Assembly: GCA_027922465.2 (NCBI GenBank)
Contig: BQMF02000003.1
Span: 2,170,001-2,234,000, forward strand
Origin: Turritopsis dohrnii
Taxonomy: Eukaryota > Cnidaria > Hydrozoa > Anthoathecata > Oceaniidae
Direction of reading: 5' to 3'
DNA length: 64,000 nucleotides
Shown here: positions 1 through 9,606 of the stretch, in pieces
Numbering within the stretch: the first letter of the stretch is position 1
Layout: every line of letters begins with the position of its first letter
The notes under the pieces: model-generated
What the model was told of the DNA's origin: nothing
Database searches by the model: none
The model's input: only the letters and a program-made list of their open reading frames with translations
Position numbers and translations under genes: made by a program

Positions 1-83
1 TCTGGGAACTTGCATGTTTGGAAAGAACGATTTATGCAATCTCTGACTATAGCACGAATCATAGCTTTCAAAATATTGTTAGG

Positions 84-142
84 AATCACAAGGTCACATG
101 GACTTCACAATAAGTTTTTAAAGTCCAAGTGACCTTGTGATT
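84..142. repeat. 22-bp inverted repeat with 15-nt spacer
   Basis: Left arm 84-105 and right arm 121-142 are complementary except at one central position. The right arm lies at the edge of the inverted LINE segment, suggesting the hairpin was produced by, or helped cause, that rearrangement. Confidence 0.8.
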
Positions 143-212
143 ATCAGGCATATAGCTAGAGTACAGAGAAACCTTGTCACCAAATTGAATAAGAAAGCCA
201 AGTTAGACATAT

Positions 213-449
213 TCAATAGAGCATGTGAATCTCATACACAGATACATCCCTGTCCATGTGTGGTTTTTCATTACCTCTAATCAGTTTCCTCTTTATCGGT
301 GCATGTCTCTTAAAGTTAAAGACAGTTTGAAATGTTTCATAATCTCCTAGGTCAATACTGCTGCTATAAATCTTTTCTGAAAGATCAAAAGTAAAGTCCT
401 TTTTTACAAAATTTCCGTAAGATCTGTATTCTATCGCTTTTGGAGGCAA
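213..449 (-). pseudogene. LINE linker between endonuclease and reverse transcriptase
   Basis: The frame contains RHAPIKRKLIRGNEKPHM, which corresponds to the 'APxKxKxxRxNxxPFM' segment that follows the endonuclease in CR1/L2-type ORF2. It ends abruptly near 245, where the next expected segment (QRNLVTKLNKKAKLD) appears on the opposite strand at about 165-210. See the finding on the internal inversion. Confidence 0.65.
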
Positions 450-459
450 TTTAATATAA

Positions 460-1078
460 TTAGATTTTAACCTTGTGTATTAATTGATGATGGTCACTGA
501 TCCTCATGTTCAAACCATCTGTCGAGTGCAAAAAGTATTTTGAGTTTGACAAAATCAAATCAATGCAACTGCTGCTTTTAGACTTGAAACATGTTTTGAA
601 GTTAACATGGTTGTACAGCATTTGGCTCTCAATGAAAGATATAAGCCTTTTGTCACTGGGTTCAGTGTTAAAATCACCAATCACTATACACCTATTTGAA
701 TTATAAAAATCAATTATGCTAGAAAGGTTTGATAGAAAATATGCCAAACTCTGGGTTTTTTGTGGACGATATACAAAAATGATGACCCACTTTTTACTTT
801 TGAGTGCAATCTCTATTGGGATAATTTGAATGTCATCTGGCAAATCAAAACGTCTTATGTGTGAAGAGGATAATCCATTTTTACATAGACAAGAAACCCC
901 CCACTAGTATCGCTGACATCCAGTCTGTAGGAGTTTTGTAACCAGTCAAATGGAATTGGGATTGTGGAAAGGAGCCATCTAGTTTTGTCTCTGCTATCGA
1001 AATGACATCAAAACTATCCCCTATAGTGTTTTATAGATCTGACAATTTGTTTCTTATAGAATTTATATTGATATACCC
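460..1078 (-). pseudogene. LINE endonuclease domain, broken
   Basis: Frames on the minus strand give the usual endonuclease blocks: a start resembling 'INxxSIRNK', then DVISIAETKLDGSFP, a GGFLVYV segment, CIVIGDFNTEP, and CIDLILSN followed by ISDHHQLI. GDFN and SDH are the phosphatase/endonuclease active-site motifs of the LINE EEP domain. In-frame stops lie near the start (IN*SIRN) and between the YV and GDFN blocks (positions 840-880), so the domain is not functional. The intact 127-residue part covers 460-843. Confidence 0.75.
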
Positions 1079-1144
1079 TATAAAAACATTATTTTGCGTA
1101 CTTGGATCTCAGGGACTGAATGGTATTTGGTTGCTGCACACTGC

Positions 1145-1384
1145 CTATTTCCCATCAATTTTTTCTATTGTGTCAACAATATTCTTCGCCAACTTCTCTT
1201 TACCTTTTGATGAGAGATGCAACCCTTTCTTTCCTAGATCCTGGATAGTGATATTACTGTTGTCCATCACATCTACTTTCAAATGGTTGTTGAAGTGACG
1301 AATTGTTATATCAGCTTTTGCATTGTCCACACGAGGGGTCAATTGTGTGAAATTATGTGGCGAATCCACATTGTGCTTGACCAT
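1145..1384 (-). pseudogene. LINE ORF1 C-terminal SGNH-like fragment
   Basis: A 79-residue frame ends in a segment reading GLHLSSKGKEKLAKNI. That matches the conserved 'D-x-x-H-L' block and following helix at the end of SGNH-hydrolase domains often found in LINE ORF1 proteins. The N-terminal catalytic GDS block is absent, so this is only the tail. It lies directly upstream, in LINE order, of the endonuclease remains. Confidence 0.6.
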
Positions 1385-1571
1385 AAATTTAAACTAATAT
1401 CACTCTCTAAAATAAAAGTAGGATGCACAATCGCAGATTATTATAATAAGATGTTATATAATGGAATAAACATGATGAAAAAGACAAAAATCGAAATTTG
1501 AAAAAGATTGATTCTGATGATTGCTGTGATTTCACTAAAAAGATGTAAATGGACTGAATGTTATTATTGAA

Positions 1572-1633
1572 CAACCTCGAACCCAGGATCTCTTGCCTTT
1601 TCGATATGCGGATAGACCCTGGGTTCGAGGTTG
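1572..1633. repeat. Small fold-back element, copy 1
   Basis: CAACCTCGAACCCAGG at 1572-1587 is matched by its reverse complement at 1617-1633, with a core reading TCTTGCCTTTTCGATATGCG. A related copy with the same core lies at 35147-35203, and the arm alone recurs near 34861-34893, 35498-35513 and 42811-42826. The arms resemble a tRNA T-arm (GGTTCGA), but no tRNA can be built around them. Confidence 0.65.
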
Positions 1634-4600
1634 ATTATTGAATATAGTACTTATATCCATCGAAATCGGATGTTCAAGGGTACCAAATTCGTCTCGCAAA
1701 CTGTTTGTTTTTTAACATGTCATTTCCCAATCTTGTAAAAACGGTACTGGATATGAAATTTAAACGCTATTTAAACGGAATAGAATTTTGTAAATGAAGT
1801 TGTAATCGGAAATCATGAGATTACCACTTTTCAATGAACTGTTAAAGAAATTCTGAAGCTGTGCCAAATTTGCCAATTTTCACTTTTTCAAAAGGCGTAA
1901 TGAAAGGCGTAAAAACCTTTTGCTTATTATCTTTTAGATTGTTGTATTCGATTGGCAACTTTAAAATAAACCTGTAAGACCAGAGATCTTAAATTCAAAT
2001 CAATTTTTGTGAGTGCTAATATTAGGTTTATATCATTGGCGTTTTTGAAACTACTGATGTAACACTTTGTATAATTTGATATTATAACGACTGTGTTCTT
2101 TTTTACAAAACATAGCGATACTTCTGTTGTTATTGTTTATTAATGAAAACACATTGTATAAGTATTTCTAAGAAAACTACATTAACAACGAAAATTGTCG
2201 GAGGAAAAACTTTTGAAAAGTTTAAATGTGTTAAAAATTAATCAAAGAAAGTCCTGTAAGAGTGTTAACACGTTATAATTACATTATAATTACAGTAACA
2301 ATAACACACACCGGCTTATAAGATGACAACGAAGAAAAGAAAAAACTAAAACAAAACACGTGAGCACTTAGAGCAAAAAAAATATAAACAACTTTCTTTC
2401 TCATGTATTCGTCAATGTTATCTAAAGTGCAGAAAACCTTCACCGACTGCTTCTGTATTCCGAATCATGCACATCTTAATGATTTGAAAACTCCCCTCGT
2501 AACTTTGAACATTGTGTAAGACATTTAGAAACAATTTTGAGCAAGTGTCGTACAGCTTTAGGCTTCCTGAAGGACTGCATATTTAAAGCATGCCACTTAT
2601 CAGGCCCCAAATGAACCAAAAACATATATTTCCGATAGTCCTTAAATTATAAAACTTTAGGACTAGCCAAAATCTCCTGCCGAAAGTTTCCGTTATTAAT
2701 GTACATCAACATGCGCCAGGTTGTGTAAAACGAAAAAGAAACCACATTTAACGAGTACCATTGGTCATCGTTCCTTGTTGTTTGGATTTGCCCTCAAATT
2801 GTTCCACTAGAATTTTCATTAGAATTGAACAATTTTCAGAACATAGCCCAAATTTAGCCTAATTTGACCTTAGCCACAATTTGACCTTTATATTCAAAAT
2901 CAGCAGTACAAACTTGTGGTTCCACTATTAAATTTTCATTAAAATTGAACGATTTTCAAAATTTGCCTCAAATTTGGCCTACTTGCCTTTTTTAAAAACT
3001 CGCACCATCCCAGTGAACTTTCGAAAATACCCTTACAACATTTGAAAAATGTTCTGAAAATCAAGCACACACGATAAATCGTAGGAAATTTTTGGAAACT
3101 TTAATAACTCGATTCTTTTAAAGCAATATAATACTATCGAGTTAAAGTCGGAAAAATAAAACAAAAAAGTTAGTAACTCGGGAAAATTTTACGAGAATAA
3201 AATTTCTGAGTTAGTAATTCGAGAAAAATTAAAAACTCCTTCTCCTGATGATCATTCTATTCTAAAAGATCCCTAAGGTTGCCCACCTGCTGATTCCTCT
3301 GCTCCAGAAGATCCACAAAGCACCTAAAGTCCAAAAATGACGTTATTGAGAGTATTGTATATGCTATGTTTCTATGAAGTTCTAACGCTTCTTTTTCGCT
3401 CATATGTGAGAAATGACTCTCTCTCTCTCTCTTTGCATACTTTGTACAGCGGTAGATGAAAGCCTGTTAACGAAGAGTGTGCCCGCGATTTGAGAGAAAA
3501 TTCCTGATTGGCTCAAAATCCTTGATTGTTTTCAACTATCCAATAGCGCAGAAGTATGGATAAAACAAAAAACTGTTTTCTCCTGAACACTTTGTTTTCA
3601 CTGGTTGTGAGGAATCGACACAACCAAAAAAACATTCAAAAAACCTTTTTCTTCGGGACTTGGAACTGAAAGAAGCACACAAAAGTCCGTATTTTTTATC
3701 GTTTTTACAGACTAATTTCTTCCTTATTATTTATGTAAATATATCATTTTATACACCGTTGGAAAAAAAATTTAATACTCTACATGAATTCAAGAAGTAT
3801 TCGAAAAAAATGGACTTAGGCACTTGTGAAATCACGGTAGTATTAATACATTCCCTAAATTCCATCAATTGTAAATCAAAATGGAAGTAATAAATATTTC
3901 ACCTTTTCATGCTATTCTTCTTTTGTTCCAGTTTTCCCAAAATCTTTCCTCCTATTTAGCCAATAATACATCCATGTCTAATGATACTCGACGGTGAGTA
4001 CCTATTTCCGGAGGGAGTACTTTTTTCCTACTGCGAAACAAATACTGGGAGTACTTTTTCTGGGGAGTACCTTTTTTACTGCGACACTGGATAACTATGA
4101 CAAAAAGTATTTTTAGTGATTTGATACCTATAGATGTTTATCAGCTGATGAGCTTCCATAGCGAAAGGCCTACTGTAATTTTTATGCTGTATAAAAGTCA
4201 ATAAATTGAAGATTTTAATGTATAAATAAACTTGCTGTTCTTACTTTGCCTTTATTGCTTATTATATGGTTTTTGTTTACCTTAATAGGTGTTTATCATA
4301 TATACATACAACATTTTAGCAGCGTATCAGTATTTCTTAAATTATTTACACATTTGCGCGTCAGCAATTTCTTCTTGAGCATTGTAATGTCATGTTGCCA
4401 TGGAGATCAAATTTTGAGCAAAAACTTTAAATGGCAATATATCGGAAAAATTCAAAAACCCACCTTCATTAATTTTAAAATTCTTCCAAATAGTACCAAA
4501 AAATTAAATTTTGATTTGTCTTGATGCCTCGGCCACTCCAGGAATATATCCCTGGCCAGTCTCGTTTAAAAACTGAGCACGTTCTATATAAGGAATTGAA

Positions 4601-4999
4601 AAGCTCGTCTATAAATCTTTGTGCAGGGGTCAAATTGAGTGTTAGAAAACTACAACTACATTTCAATCTTGAACTCTCAATGGAGCAGAAGTTCGAGAGA
4701 TTTATAGGGGACTGTAAATGCTGACGAAACCAAGGTTTTGTTAGAGATAACGAGAGTCAATTGTCCAAATGTTGATTTTCCATCAGTGTTTGAAAATCGC
4801 TGCAAGAACATTTCGAACACTACATAAAGAAGAATATTTTATCTTTCACGGTTTGAATGCCAGGAAAACAATGCAACTGTTTTAATATAGCTTTTTTCTT
4901 TTAAACTTAATGAATCCCGAAAATTATAACGGTTTGTAACATCGGCATCTCGAACGTCTTTACCAGCGATTTAATCAGTTAGTTAATGTATTTAAAAAA

Positions 5000-5066
5000 C
5001 AAAATTTTGGAGGGAAGGCGTTAAATTTTGAAGGGAGGGCGTTAAATTTTGAAGGGAGGGCGCTTA
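5000..5066. repeat. About 21-bp tandem repeat, three copies
   Basis: Three consecutive copies of a unit like GTTAAATTTTGAAGGGAGGGC, the first slightly altered. No coding frame crosses it. Confidence 0.7.
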
Positions 5067-5804
5067 TTTGGAACTGAGAACATAATCAATATCATCTAAA
5101 TGGTTTATAGAAAATCAAAGAAAATTGAAAAATACTTTTCAATTCGGCTCACGGTTAAATCGATTATGATACGTCTGATTTACAATCATGCTAGCTTTAC
5201 GGTTAATAGTCTTGCATTATTGTTTGAAAGAGCGAGGCATTTTGCAATAATTTGCTCGTTAATCCAGACATAAATAACAAAAGTTTGATCGCACACTTTA
5301 AAATGATCGCATCTTGCTAGGCAAACCCTTAGTTTACTAACAAATTCGTTAGATGCATACACTATATGCCGCAAAGCCACCAAATGAAGAATTCCACAAA
5401 TGGTCATATAAGGAACACAAAAGGGAGAACATTGAGGCGTATCTCCGACGTAAGTGTCAGTTTGTAATATGAAATTCTATTTGTATACGTACATGACACT
5501 GCTGGAAGTTTATTCAAGTCGCATTTCAAAACCCTTAGTCTCATGTTTTGCTCTTAAACTTGTAAAACCAGTAAAACAAGGAGTGAGGCAACCGTGTTTT
5601 TAAACAAAACAGACACACTACAAGGAGAAACTTATAAACTATACGATCAACCAAAACACTCAAACGCGTTGATTCCTTTCAACCAACAGGCGAATCGGGT
5701 TTGTTATTTCCAGAATATTCGAAAATAAAAAATGGAAAATTTTCTTGATATTATGTTGATTTGGTTTAGATTCTTGAATTCATTAATTGTCAAAAATCAC
5801 TACG

Positions 5805-5870
5805 TCGAAGAGGATTATCATTGAAACAGTGTGTATATTTCCATAGAAATGCACTCCTCCGCATTCTCAA
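5805..5870. repeat. Dispersed repeat fragment (copy A)
   Basis: This stretch, with a shared CCATAGAAATGCACTCCT-like block, is closely matched on the same strand at about 22095-22160. Two copies in one window imply an interspersed family. No coding potential. Confidence 0.55.
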
Positions 5871-6261
5871 AAATACGAACGGAAAGCTAAGATAGGTCCT
5901 TTTAAAATTTCATTAACATACGTTAAAAAATAACTAACCTTTTCAACATAACTTCATCATCAGGTCTATATACGATGTTGGGAAAATGAAGACCTGTAAA
6001 AAGTATGTGTTTTAACAATATATCCAAGCCCCATAAATGATAAATATTTTCCTGACGCTATGGGGGGAACAAGATTAAGAATGACGGAATGATAGGAGGG
6101 TGTTATTTGTCAGTTTCTCTGATCTATCTAGTTTTCTAATAAAATGATGTTATGATATTATTTGCACTATGCAGGGGCGACATACACGTTTTTATTTTTA
6201 TAAGCATCAAGTTTATAAGCAACACTAGTAAATTTTCTCAAAAAGTTAAGCAACAGTACTA

Positions 6262-6439
6262 CAGAGGAATCTCTCTATCTCGAACTCGCAAGGGACCGAA
6301 AAATTTGTTCGAGATGGAGAATGTTCGAGATAAAGAAAGTTAGCTCTTCAAGTTAACTGTTCAAGGGACCGAGATTTTTGTTCGAGATAGAGAGATATTA
6401 TTCGAGATAGAGGGTAGTCGAGATAGAGAGATTCCACTG
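6262..6439. mobile_element. Tigger/pogo-type MITE, 178 bp
   Basis: The ends are inverted repeats reading CAG(A/T)GGAATCTCTCTATCTCGA, flanked on both sides by TA (6260-6261 and 6440-6441), the target duplication of Tc1/mariner/pogo elements. Inside are repeated 'GTTCGAGATAGAG' and 'AAGGGACCGA' phrases, similar in style to the Tigger-like element at 19764-21533. There is no coding capacity, so it must have been mobilised in trans. Confidence 0.8.
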
Positions 6440-6474
6440 TACTAGAATTTCAGATAAATTAGCAACATGATAAT

Positions 6475-6910
6475 TCTGAACTGATGCAGCACTAGCATAG
6501 CTACAACAAATGAGGTAATAATAAGGTTTGAATTGATCAGCTTTACTAACAAGAAAAACCATTTATATCAAAGAAAGTCACTTCTACCAAAGAATTATAC
6601 ATGAAATATCAAAGTATTTTCAGTTAGTGCAAGTAACTAAAAGTCACATTTTTGTGTAGACCTATTTGATTAATATTCATTCCTTCATGAATTGAGTCGC
6701 AAAATATCAAAGAAAACATTTGATATGTAAAACCTTCGAGAATTCGAAGGCTGCGTTCCTTCATTAGAATTTACATTGTGTTATTAGTGGAATCTCACTA
6801 ACTCTACCTGATATCGCAGACTAATTGCCATTTCGGCCGGAGTAGGAATCCATAGGTGTATTCGCTTTCGCTGCTACCGAATAAGTTTAACCTAGTTTCT
6901 TTAACCAATA
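6475..6910. repeat. Dispersed repeat R, copy 1
   Basis: Several blocks occur in the same order and orientation at about 31755-32190: a 'CAGCTTTACTAACAAG' block, 'GAAGGCTGCGTTCCTTCATT', and 'GCCATTTCGGCCGGAGTAGG'. Copy 1 lacks the GGA-rich expansion seen in copy 2. The family is not recognised. Confidence 0.65.
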
Positions 6911-8145
6911 TCCGAGCCTGTTGATATTCATGTGGATAATCTCAAAATAGCATATCCCTCCAGTTATAGTAGTTGAATCACGAAAGACAAAAGGAATTTT
7001 GTATTATTGTTATTGTTATTGACTTTAGGACACCCGTGGCGGAGTAAAGTCTTTAAAATACCCGTGGTTTCTCCTCTTCCTCGTCAACCTACTATTTAAA
7101 GTTGCAAACAATTTTGTGCAACGTTTACATGACATCGTTCCCAAATTCGTTCTCAAATTCCGACCAAATTTGGATCAAATTTCGAAAGTTTTCCAATTTT
7201 CAAAACAAATTGCACAAAGTACAATTGAAAGGTGTTGATTTCGAATTGGACTGTCATTTTTTCAGGCTTGACCAAAATTGGGCATTTCGAGCCTAATTTG
7301 GATCAAATTTCGAAATGCCTTCAATTTTCATAAAACTTTGCAAGAAGTAGAATTGGAAGGTGCTGATTTCCAATTTGACAGTCATTTTGTCAGATTTGAC
7401 CAAAACAGAAACGATAGGATATGGCTGACTTTACGAATTATCCTCACTGAGCAGCTAGCAAATTATTATGCAGTTATATCTCTCTCTCTCTCTCTCTTTA
7501 TTTTCTCTTCCAATTTATTGTCTTTTTTATTGCAATCGTCCATGCCTTCATAAATACAGTAGTTAATATAGAGTAATTTCCAATAACAAACGACATTTAA
7601 AACAGTTGTTGCACAAAAAGTGTTGAAGTGTGTTGTAGATTGTAAAGTTTTTATTTAACTTTGTTTTGTATTTAATATAGGCTGGAATTATTTTCTGTGT
7701 ACATGCTGATCAGTTAACAGTTATCATCGGGTTTCAAAAAAAAAAATTCTTTTTCTATGACTCTCGACAGTACACAAATTACCAGAAGGAAGAAATCTTT
7801 GGTGCAACAATTTTCATGTTGGAGTTGCACTTGGACGATGCGCATGTTGCGGTATGCATCGAATAGATCTAGGCACACAAAACATTGCGTAATTTTATTT
7901 GTAATCAGAGAAAAGTGATAAAAGATAAAAGCTGATTAAAATCTATATCTACAGCTCCTGTTACAAAAAGACAATTCTTAGCAAATTCTTAACTGAATCT
8001 CAGATCTCATATCACTTTTAATATAAAGCTATGATAGAATATACACACTACAAATAACTTTTGTTACATTTTGTTTAAATTGCTTTGCAATTCAGTGTAA
8101 GTTGAATATTAGGTATGTTTCAGGATAATATTCGAAGAAAGGATT
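6911..8145. other. Intergenic region, 3' side of the first transporter gene
   Basis: It holds the 130-bp tandem repeat and a CT run near 7481. A TTTATT at 7894-7899 would read as an AATAAA polyadenylation signal for the minus-strand transporter gene about 250 bp after its stop. No other gene is seen. Confidence 0.4.
7150..7410. repeat. Two-copy tandem repeat of about 130 bp
   Basis: The segment 7160-7294 and the following 7295-7410 align over most of their length (each with AATTTGGATCAAATTTCGAAA). Open frames over it are by-products of the repeat. A related, more diverged pair occurs at 2805-2990. Confidence 0.55.
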
Positions 8146-9606
8146 TTATACGTCCTCCCTCTTGAATTTTATGTTTACCCATCCATTGTCAAGACAACGC
8201 TTTACCTTCTTCTTGGAAATGGAAAAATTTTCAGCAAATTCTTCCGCGTGTTTGCGCTTCAACTCTGTTTTTGCGCAACAAGACAAAATGGTGGACAGTA
8301 CATAAAGTCCCAATATTACAAATAAAACCATTTGCACTTTATCATGTTCAATCAGTGACCCCAATGTTAGGACCATGATAAATCCATATAGATTCCCCAA
8401 AACCAAAAGCACAGCGCTTGATATCCCTTCTGTTACTGGGAATGTCATTTCTGCAGCTTGTTCTATTCCACATGCAAAGTACGGGATACCAACAATTCCT
8501 AATATGGAAATAACCGTGAATATGCCATAAAAGTAAGATGTTTCCAGGAACAAGACAACGAACACTCCCCAAACAATAGCAGAGGAGAAATTCAAAAAAA
8601 TCGCCATCACTTGGTAACGGTGATAGCGGTCCAACCACAGGCCAATTACAAAACAGCTCAATATTGCGACTGAATCACATGTAAATCCCATCCATCCAAT
8701 TTCCTTGTGATAACTACTCTGTGTAAATTTCTGCATGAGAATCGGAGCGAGTAAAATCGACACAGTGACGTAAAGTGCATAGTAAATAGCATAGGACTGT
8801 GACATGAAGACAAAGTAGGGATTTTTAAATAGGATCGTAAGTGTTTTGAAAAAGCCGTATCTATTGGAGCTGTCTTGAGTTATTTTAGATGATGGTGTTT
8901 CAGGTTGTTCTCTATAAAATGCAAATGTTATAAAGAACACGGCGATGCAAAAGAGCAGCTGTGAAAGAAAAAAACGTTTGATGTCTCTTTCAAGCACACT
9001 GGGTTCTGATGAAGGCAAGATCATATGGGTCGTCTGTACGAAACCAATAGCAACACCAAAGATGTTCATGAACACAGCTATTGATGTTGACGTTGCCCGT
9101 TCGTGTTCAGGAAACCATATGTTTGAAAGCTTTCCTGGTATCTGCATCATTGTACCAAAAGAAATGGCAGCTAACACTTGTCCAGTGATGACGAATTGGA
9201 AACTTTGGCTCTTATAACCAGCGTAACGAAGGGCAGTTGAAGCACTATCTAATCCAGCTCCAGCTACAATAATAGGTCGAATACCCCATCGAGACATAAC
9301 ATATGACGATGGAAGTGCAACGAACACATAAACCAACATAAACATGTTTGAAAGCCATTCAACGACGACGGATTCCACATTATAATATGGACCAACAACA
9401 CTACTGACGGGGCTCAAGCCCATGAACAATACGCCATTCACCATTGTGTTCATAGAAAATATAAATAACATGAACCATCTCTGCCTGTAAACTTTTATCA
9501 CTGTCCCATTATTTCTGTCTTTATTTGCGAGTAATGGTTTTTTATCCTCTTTCGTTGATTTTTTAGTCGTGCTCCTGACTCTTTCCTCAGCAGCTAACGC
9601 TGTCAT
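8146..9606 (-). CDS. SLC49/FLVCR-like major facilitator transporter, array member 1
   Basis: 486 residues, single exon, ATG at 9606. The sequence has the 12-helix layout of the major facilitator superfamily, with an MSRWGIR loop after helix 2, WFPEHERATST before helix 5, and a WLDRYHRYQ loop after helix 8. The WFPE block and the following 'GVAIGFVQ' resemble SLC49 members; human FLVCR1/2 move choline or haem-related substrates, but the substrate here cannot be read from sequence. It is the most diverged of the five copies: the central loop lacks the PPTPPSYAA motif of the others, and the N-terminal tail is longer and carries an acidic dileucine-type motif (DKKPLL) that could direct it to endosomes or lysosomes. 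It lies tail-most in a same-strand array. Confidence 0.9.
   Translation of the reverse strand: MTALAAEERVRSTTKKSTKEDKKPLLANKDRNNGTVIKVYRQRWFMLFIFSMNTMVNGVLFMGLSPVSSVVGPYYNVESVVVEWLSNMFMLVYVFVALPSSYVMSRWGIRPIIVAGAGLDSASTALRYAGYKSQSFQFVITGQVLAAISFGTMMQIPGKLSNIWFPEHERATSTSIAVFMNIFGVAIGFVQTTHMILPSSEPSVLERDIKRFFLSQLLFCIAVFFITFAFYREQPETPSSKITQDSSNRYGFFKTLTILFKNPYFVFMSQSYAIYYALYVTVSILLAPILMQKFTQSSYHKEIGWMGFTCDSVAILSCFVIGLWLDRYHRYQVMAIFLNFSSAIVWGVFVVLFLETSYFYGIFTVISILGIVGIPYFACGIEQAAEMTFPVTEGISSAVLLVLGNLYGFIMVLTLGSLIEHDKVQMVLFVILGLYVLSTILSCCAKTELKRKHAEEFAENFSISKKKVKRCLDNGWVNIKFKREDV

Larger units (their letters stand above)
1..1384 (-). mobile_element. Degraded non-LTR retrotransposon (CR1/L2-like LINE), 5' part, running off the window edge
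   Basis: Read on the minus strand this shows, in order, the end of an SGNH-hydrolase-like domain, an AP-type endonuclease, the post-endonuclease linker, and the first part of a reverse transcriptase (positions about 95 to 1, reading NNILKAMIRAIV then FQTCKFP). This is the domain order of CR1/L2-type LINEs with an esterase-like ORF1. Stops and frameshifts break every domain, so it is a dead copy. The reverse transcriptase core would lie to the left of the window. A segment at about 120-240 is inverted relative to the rest. Family assignment is by motif only; the exact clade is not certain. Confidence 0.8.
1640..6260. other. Non-coding interval with scattered simple and degenerate repeats
   Basis: No open frame here looks like a gene. 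Visible structures: two diverged copies of a roughly 100-bp AT-rich unit at about 2805-2990 (each with an 'AATTTTCATTA' block), a short CT microsatellite at about 3418-3432, a 21-bp tandem repeat at about 5000-5066, and a repeat tail at 5805-5870 shared with 22095-22160. Confidence 0.5.

Noticed and set aside
1572..1633. tRNA gene, because of GGGTTCGAGG
   Set aside because: No A box, no cloverleaf; the sequence is explained by the fold-back arms.
7102..7553. Two overlapping frames with FDQIWIKFRK-like repeats as a repeat protein
   Set aside because: They follow a duplicated AT-rich non-coding unit that also appears, frame-broken, at 2805-2990.
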